Shown here one piece after another: positions 58,529-64,000 of a stretch of DNA of 64,000 nt. Under the pieces are notes generated by a model, which saw nothing but the letters and a program-made list of their open reading frames with translations, was not told where the DNA came from and did no database searches. The DNA is from Chelydra serpentina. Lineage: Eukaryota; Chordata; Testudines; Chelydridae. The stretch covers positions 16,262,001-16,326,000 of the forward strand of contig JBAIAC010000033.1 of the NCBI GenBank assembly GCA_037349315.1, written 5' to 3'. Within the stretch, counting starts at the first letter, position 1; every line of letters begins with the position of its first letter. Both the position numbers and the translations under genes were made by a program.

Positions 58529-61500
58529 ATAACATTTACAAGGCAGAAATGAAAACTTCCTCATTGTTCCTGGCCAATGGGATGCTTCTTAGTCGTTATA
58601 TACTGCCCCGCAGCTATATGCCCCGGCTCTATATGCCATTCACCTATAGCCTGTAACTTCCTCCTACCTCAGATGTCCGAACATGCTCAGGTAATGCCGC
58701 TAAGGTCTTAGTATAGAATAGACATCTCTGTTTCTTACTTCATCCATGGAAATCTTGGACATGAAGCTTTCTTGTGTCCCTGGTCCATTCCTCACGTCAG
58801 CAACAGTTAGATGTCTAGTCTGAACATTTCCTTCTACTGTCTGTGATACTAGGGGTCTCTTCTAGTACACTTCCAGGTACACATCATTTGTGCAACAACA
58901 GACAGAGGACCAATTTAGTAACCCAAAATTCCCATCATGAAAAGTGTAGCAGTCAGACATGACAGATGGAGCTTCCATTCTTTACCTTCTGCTTTCTGGT
59001 TTGTTTATCATGACATGGTGGTGTTTGTTTAAAACAGATTGCTCAGTCATAACATGGGAGTTCTGTGCACATTACTTAGCCTGGCCAGACATGAAGAACA
59101 TCAGTATTTTTTGCCTGAGGAAAAACTTTCTTTACATTTTAAACTTCTTCCAAATGTGTATATAAAGTCTGTGATTACAGGACTCTTCCTCACCCTTACT
59201 CTTAATATGTGCCATGGGTCCATATTATACATCAAATTTTGCCCTTGATATTATTGTGTGAATGGCTGCCACTAACATCAACTGGATCCCTGGGGCAAAT
59301 TTTCACGTTAAACACCTTATTTAAAAGAGCACATAACTAGAATCCCCCTATCAATGAAATCCTGCATAATTTAGGAATATGTCATACAAAGAGGGTTTCA
59401 GGTAGTACTGGCCCCCTGTAATAAAGACCAGCGATGAGTAAGGATAAAATTTCAGAAAAGAAAAATTTCAGAATCCAATTCTTTGGATTCTACTATGTTA
59501 AAACTTTGCAAATTTTAAAAATCAATTAATGTATTTTGGTGTGGACCCTCAGCAGCTTTGCATTTATGTGCCAAACTTGGACCTTCCTTATTCTCTTTGA
59601 TTTATATGATCACACATCCATTAAGAAAAGACGTAATAATTTTACGCACATTCTTTCAATGGTACCGTTCCTAGTAATGCACAATGTGTTACTTTCATTG
59701 TATAATTTAAAGAAGACTTTCCACACTGGGACAAGGGATAAGGCAAGCTCAAGCTGACCAAGGCCATAGCCTGTATCCCCAAACTGATTCTGTGTTGAGG
59801 CTCAGAAAGCTTTGGGAAGCTCATTCATGTCCTTCTCCCCCTTCTTTCAGTTCTCTGGGCTCTATCCTCAGCTGTGACCAAGTCGAGTTCAGCTTTAAGT
59901 GAGAATGTGTGGCAAAGGAGACTCTAAGCCACCTTTCTGGCTTCTTGATCCTGACACCAGCAACAGACCAGTTCAGCACCTTACAAAATTTAGACCTGCC
60001 TCAGGGCTGCTCTAAGTTGTATCACCTGCAATGACCTTCTATGGGCCACTTCACCAGCTTGGCATCAGCAGAGTACAGCAAGTCTCCAGGCATGCCCTCT
60101 CCTTAGCCACTTCCCCTATGCTGGGGAAATCCTTTGCTAGCTACTTTAAACCAGGTTTACTGCTCTTCTGCTCCTCCTGAGCAGCACAAAGAAACCATAG
60201 CCATGACCAGAATTGGTACCTCTCAGATATTGGACATATGCAGATATTTATCCATACTATACCCTTTGAGGTTTGCCTATTGGTATTTTTTACACTGACA
60301 AATCCAGGACCTGTACTCAGGAAATGTTCACATTGAACTCTAAATGGGAAGTTTGCATGAGTAACAACTTCAGGATTCAGACCCTTGATTAATAAGATGC
60401 ATAGTCACAACAGGGAATGAGATTCTGAGCAAACATACTTCAGCCGCTGTTCTAAGGTATGAAGATGAAATCGGAATTTGTATGTAAAATTTAGAAATGC
60501 AAATGGGCTTGTATCTTCACCTAGCATTATAGAGGTATAATATCACCCAAAGCTAAAATCCAACCAATTATGCCAAGTGTGCTAAAGCCATTTCACTATA
60601 CAAATTATATTCCTGAGTCTACATTTAAATCCCAGGAAGTGGAAGGTGAGGAGAATCTACAAACAGGATTAGTATCAAGGAATGCAAGTGTGATAAATAC
60701 TACAAAATATTGTCAAATTGTATTTAATCACCTAAATATGTAGGAATTCGTTGTCAAAGAAAAACCTGTTAATTGGATCATATGTGAAATATGATGTTTT
60801 CTGAGTGTCACCAGTGGTGAATAAATGCTTGTGTAGTGGTGTACCACATCTGGTTTTCTATCACAGGGTCCCATAGCAGCAGCAGGCTATGCTAATTAAT
60901 TTTTAAGATGGATGAAAGAGCTCAGATGTGCTGGTAGTGGTAGTCCCATGTGGCTTCTCTATTGTCCAATGCAGTGGGTTCACAATTTTAAGTGTAACCG
61001 AGAAATGTTGGAAAAGCAAAGAACAGAAAAACTGTAATGGCATCAAATCATAAATTATCTCATTTGTACTAGCCAGGTCCTTAGTTAAGTGTCATTATGC
61101 ACACCTCTTTTCCACTCCAGATAGAACAAAGAATGTACCTTTTGGTTTCAAACAAAACCCCAGGGCTAAGTAATAATAATACATGAATATCAGTGAAAGT
61201 GATGCTTGTGTCATTGTCCAAACAGGGAACATTTTATAGATGAAAGCATGTAAACAAAGGACCCCATCTTCAGCTCTGTGCATCCTTAATCCAAAATGTG
61301 TAACTGAATTTAGAAGTGAGATCTGCAGGAGGGGAAGAACCAGAACCATTGGACAAACAACATTTTTCACGGGACAGAGAAGCCAGTTTCAGTGATTCTG
61401 ATTCATATTCCAAATCAATGTGTGAATTAGGCCCAGATTTCAGTAGACACTGCTGTTGAAGTGTGTACTAGCACTGATACTTGTAGGTATTAGAATCTTT

Positions 61501-64000
61501 CCAATGGCAATGCAGCCATCAGTGCAACGAAACTATATGGAAGCATCACTGCAAGTTAGTGGACTCTCGATTCTCTCGGTATATTGCTTCGTGGCTGCTG
61601 TGCTCTTCATACATCTGTGCATCTAATTTGTGCAGTTGAAGCTCCATTTGAAAATTAGGCACATGACATTTTTTTCTAGCAGGCTATTTTTTCTGCATGG
61701 GGATGGTAAAATGAAAAGTTAGTTAAGTATTTCCACTGTGGCGGGGGGGGGGGGGAGAGAGATTTTTTTAGATCTCGGTCCACTTCTAAAGATCTATTAA
61801 TCTTCCTCAAACTCCAAATGTCAATTTTCAATGAATGATCAATGAGAATTCCTTAGTAGCCTCACGTTATGTAGTAAACATCACCCTACAAACACTGAAC
61901 CCTGCCCACAGATCTGATCCTGCTGGATGCCGAGGTCCTCCTGAGAGATGCTCAGTGCCCTCAACTCCAGTTTCCTGCTCCATACCTTTCAGGATCTTGC
62001 TCAGTACAAGAAGTGTGTACTTCTGAGTGGTCACAAATTAGCATCCATTCACAGAAAACATACAGAAAGCTATTTAGATATTATGTTCATTGGGATGTTC
62101 TGTCTAAATTGAGACTTTTAGGCACTAATAATAATTAACTACTTTCTTAGTAACGAAAAAGTCTTAAATGCCTGTTTACTTAATGGTCCCCTAGGGTGTC
62201 TTTGTTCTGAATGGGCTAAAAAATCTTAGCTGCAAAATAAGCAGGCGATTCCAATCAATAGAGCCAGAGGACTATATTGATTACAAGAACTCCATTCTTT
62301 AGTCATTAACCCTGTGCATTCTTTACAAAAGCTGTACAGGACCATTCTTAACCACTACAGCAAGGAGGACTCATTCAGAGATTTGAATTTCATTAAACTT
62401 TCATAGCCTGTTTACAGTGGCTTCAATTTAACCTGAAGGATTTTGTTCTCGAGATCCAAAGCCAGAACAACTGCATTGTATTCTAACCAGGTGGACTCTC
62501 AGTGTGACAAACAGTATTAATCAAGCTTGGAAATTTTGTCTACAGATTTATATCTTGTTAGCTATTGCTGATATTGCTGTATATCAGGGACAGGTCACAT
62601 GAGAAATGTGAAATAAAAATCTATATTATTAGCAGTGCCCAAAATCAGGCCATTTGAATTGTAAGAAACACACTTCTTATGGGAAAGCCTCACAGTAATT
62701 TAATTGGGCTTGAGATCAGATGCTTACAGAGCCTGTTTCTTCTCACTGATCCTGGTGTAAATCAGGAGTAATTTCAATGAAACCAGTGGAGTTACACGTG
62801 CTCCTGTTCAGGTACCGCTCCCTGTTGGCAACAGAGCTGGCTCAGTGACTATACAGCCACTGGTGCCTCTACTCTAGGCCCCCTCTCATAGGGCATATGG
62901 AGCAGAAGTTGATGCTCCTAGTAGCAATTACTAGTAGAAGATCAGAGTAGTTCAGGTGTTCCCTAGCCTCCCTTCTCTCCCCTCCACCTCTGCAGAGCCC
63001 TAGCTGCATACTGTTCGCAGAGAGGGGAGCATGCCACATCGGCACACTCCCCGACATGCTGGTTGGCAGCGTATGCAACTGGCATTAGTGCATGTTTGCT
63101 CTCCAATTTACCTGACAGTACAGGGGCACATTTGGGCCTACCTCTTTAAGGGAAGATTCTCACATTTCACATTAAGAAGGTTCATGACACACAGTAATGG
63201 CTGTAAATGGTAAATTGAATCAAATGCACAACAATTGAATAGAAGCTGCACAAACAAGCCAAAAGCCAGCTATTTACAGAGATGCTGAAGGAACTCCTAA
63301 TAATCATGGACCCGTTGCAAAGACAACCTGTCTCCAACTCAATAAAGTTCATTGTTCTAATGGAATAAAGTATGCAACAAGTTTAGCCCTTTTTTCTGCC
63401 TGGAAATTCTTTGTGAACTGACCTGATTTCTTGTGAATGTGTTCATTATTCCTAAGTATTTGCTTAATGGTTTATGTAAACAAATTTCAGCCATGGTTTG
63501 TTCCTCGACACCTGTCTTTAGTCATTATGGGTCTGACCCAAAGCCCACTGAAATCAATTACTGTCTTCAATGACAATACATCACAAATAGGGCCTAATCT
63601 GAAGCACTTTGGTCACATAAATCACACCATATTATTTCTGTTCTCTGATTGGATGATAAACTTTTTAAATGGATGTTGATGATTAGTGAATAATTATTTG
63701 TGCTTACATTTAGGAATCTTGGGAGTTACATAAACATTTCAACAAACATGGAAGGAGTTGTCAAAACACACAGTTAATGACTTCACAATTACTTCTGAGC
63801 AAACTCCCCTCATTTATTTACAAACATATTCCCAAATCACATCTTATTAGTTGATCCACTCTGGTTTTATCTATTACAAAAATTTTCAAAAAGGCTTTAA
63901 TGAACAGGGCCATTTTCATGACCATTGAGCTCTTTACATTCAAATCCAGTAATTTTAACCCTTTGTCCCAATTCAGATTTTAAAAATTATTTCACTGGTA
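58529..64000. other. AT-rich spacer to the right edge
   Basis: A G-run at 61743-61755 and motif copies at 62741-62812 (cctggtgtaaatcaggagta) and 63529-63602 (gacccaaagcccactgaaat) are seen. The stretch 59990-60050 shares cctcagggctgctctaagtt with 2260-2280. No exon recognised. Confidence 0.4.
61743..61755. repeat. G13 run
   Basis: Thirteen consecutive G followed by agagaga. Confidence 0.9.

Noticed and set aside
1..64000. CRISPR array, bacterial operon, tRNA or rRNA gene
   Set aside because: No regularly spaced identical repeats, no cloverleaf or rRNA signature; all repeat content is of vertebrate type.

Overview
The window looks like intergenic or intronic DNA from a non-avian sauropsid, most probably a turtle. 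The reasons are abundant decayed CR1 LINEs (one with the typical reptile/bird CR1 tail ending in repeated attctgtg octamers), L3/CR1-type tails, an ancient MIR-like SINE, many hAT elements with 8-bp target-site duplications (TSDs), and short hairpin MITEs with TAA/TTA duplications (PIF/Harbinger style). The single-copy parts are AT-rich and CpG-poor. I recognise no intact host protein-coding gene, rRNA, tRNA or CRISPR. The open frames are short, mostly lack an ATG, and overlap repeats or look random. One possible exception is a 72-codon CpG-rich frame open to the left edge (1-219), which I cannot identify.

Layout. 1-219: unidentified open frame. 1793-2032: perfect-length foldback MITE. 2611-2680, 6691-6983 and 43793-44087: one GC-rich triple-hairpin MITE family. 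4391-5925: CR1 whose tail is split by a 145-bp insertion with an 8-bp TSD. 10985-11690: second CR1 relic, followed by an L3-type tail. 12688-12907, 15370-15475 and 22453-22714: a second Harbinger-like MITE family. 19875-22107: foldback hAT holding the C-terminal part of a transposase, with another hAT (21109-21846) nested in it. 30328-30499, 33034-33430, 33528-33855, 46884-48117 and 56152-56539: further non-autonomous hATs. 32510-32870: promoter-like module followed by a degenerate tandem repeat. 49105-51071: longest CR1, inserted into a short palindrome. 52230-52805: antisense CR1. 58325-58528: MIR-like SINE. The rest is AT-rich spacer dotted with about 15 copies of a short palindromic motif centred on a 'ccattga..tcaatgg'-like core.

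There is no operon or pathway. What can be read is a stratigraphy of insertions: hAT in hAT, an element in a CR1 tail, CR1 in a palindrome, MITE in an L3 tail, hAT abutting a MITE. The most interesting local signals are a 32-bp minisatellite inside a hAT in which each unit pairs a GC box with a CRE-like palindrome (56332-56476), the foldback architecture of the hAT at 19875-22107, the promoter-like/tandem module at 32.5 kb, and the unexplained left-edge frame. All family names rest on remembered consensus features; no search was run.
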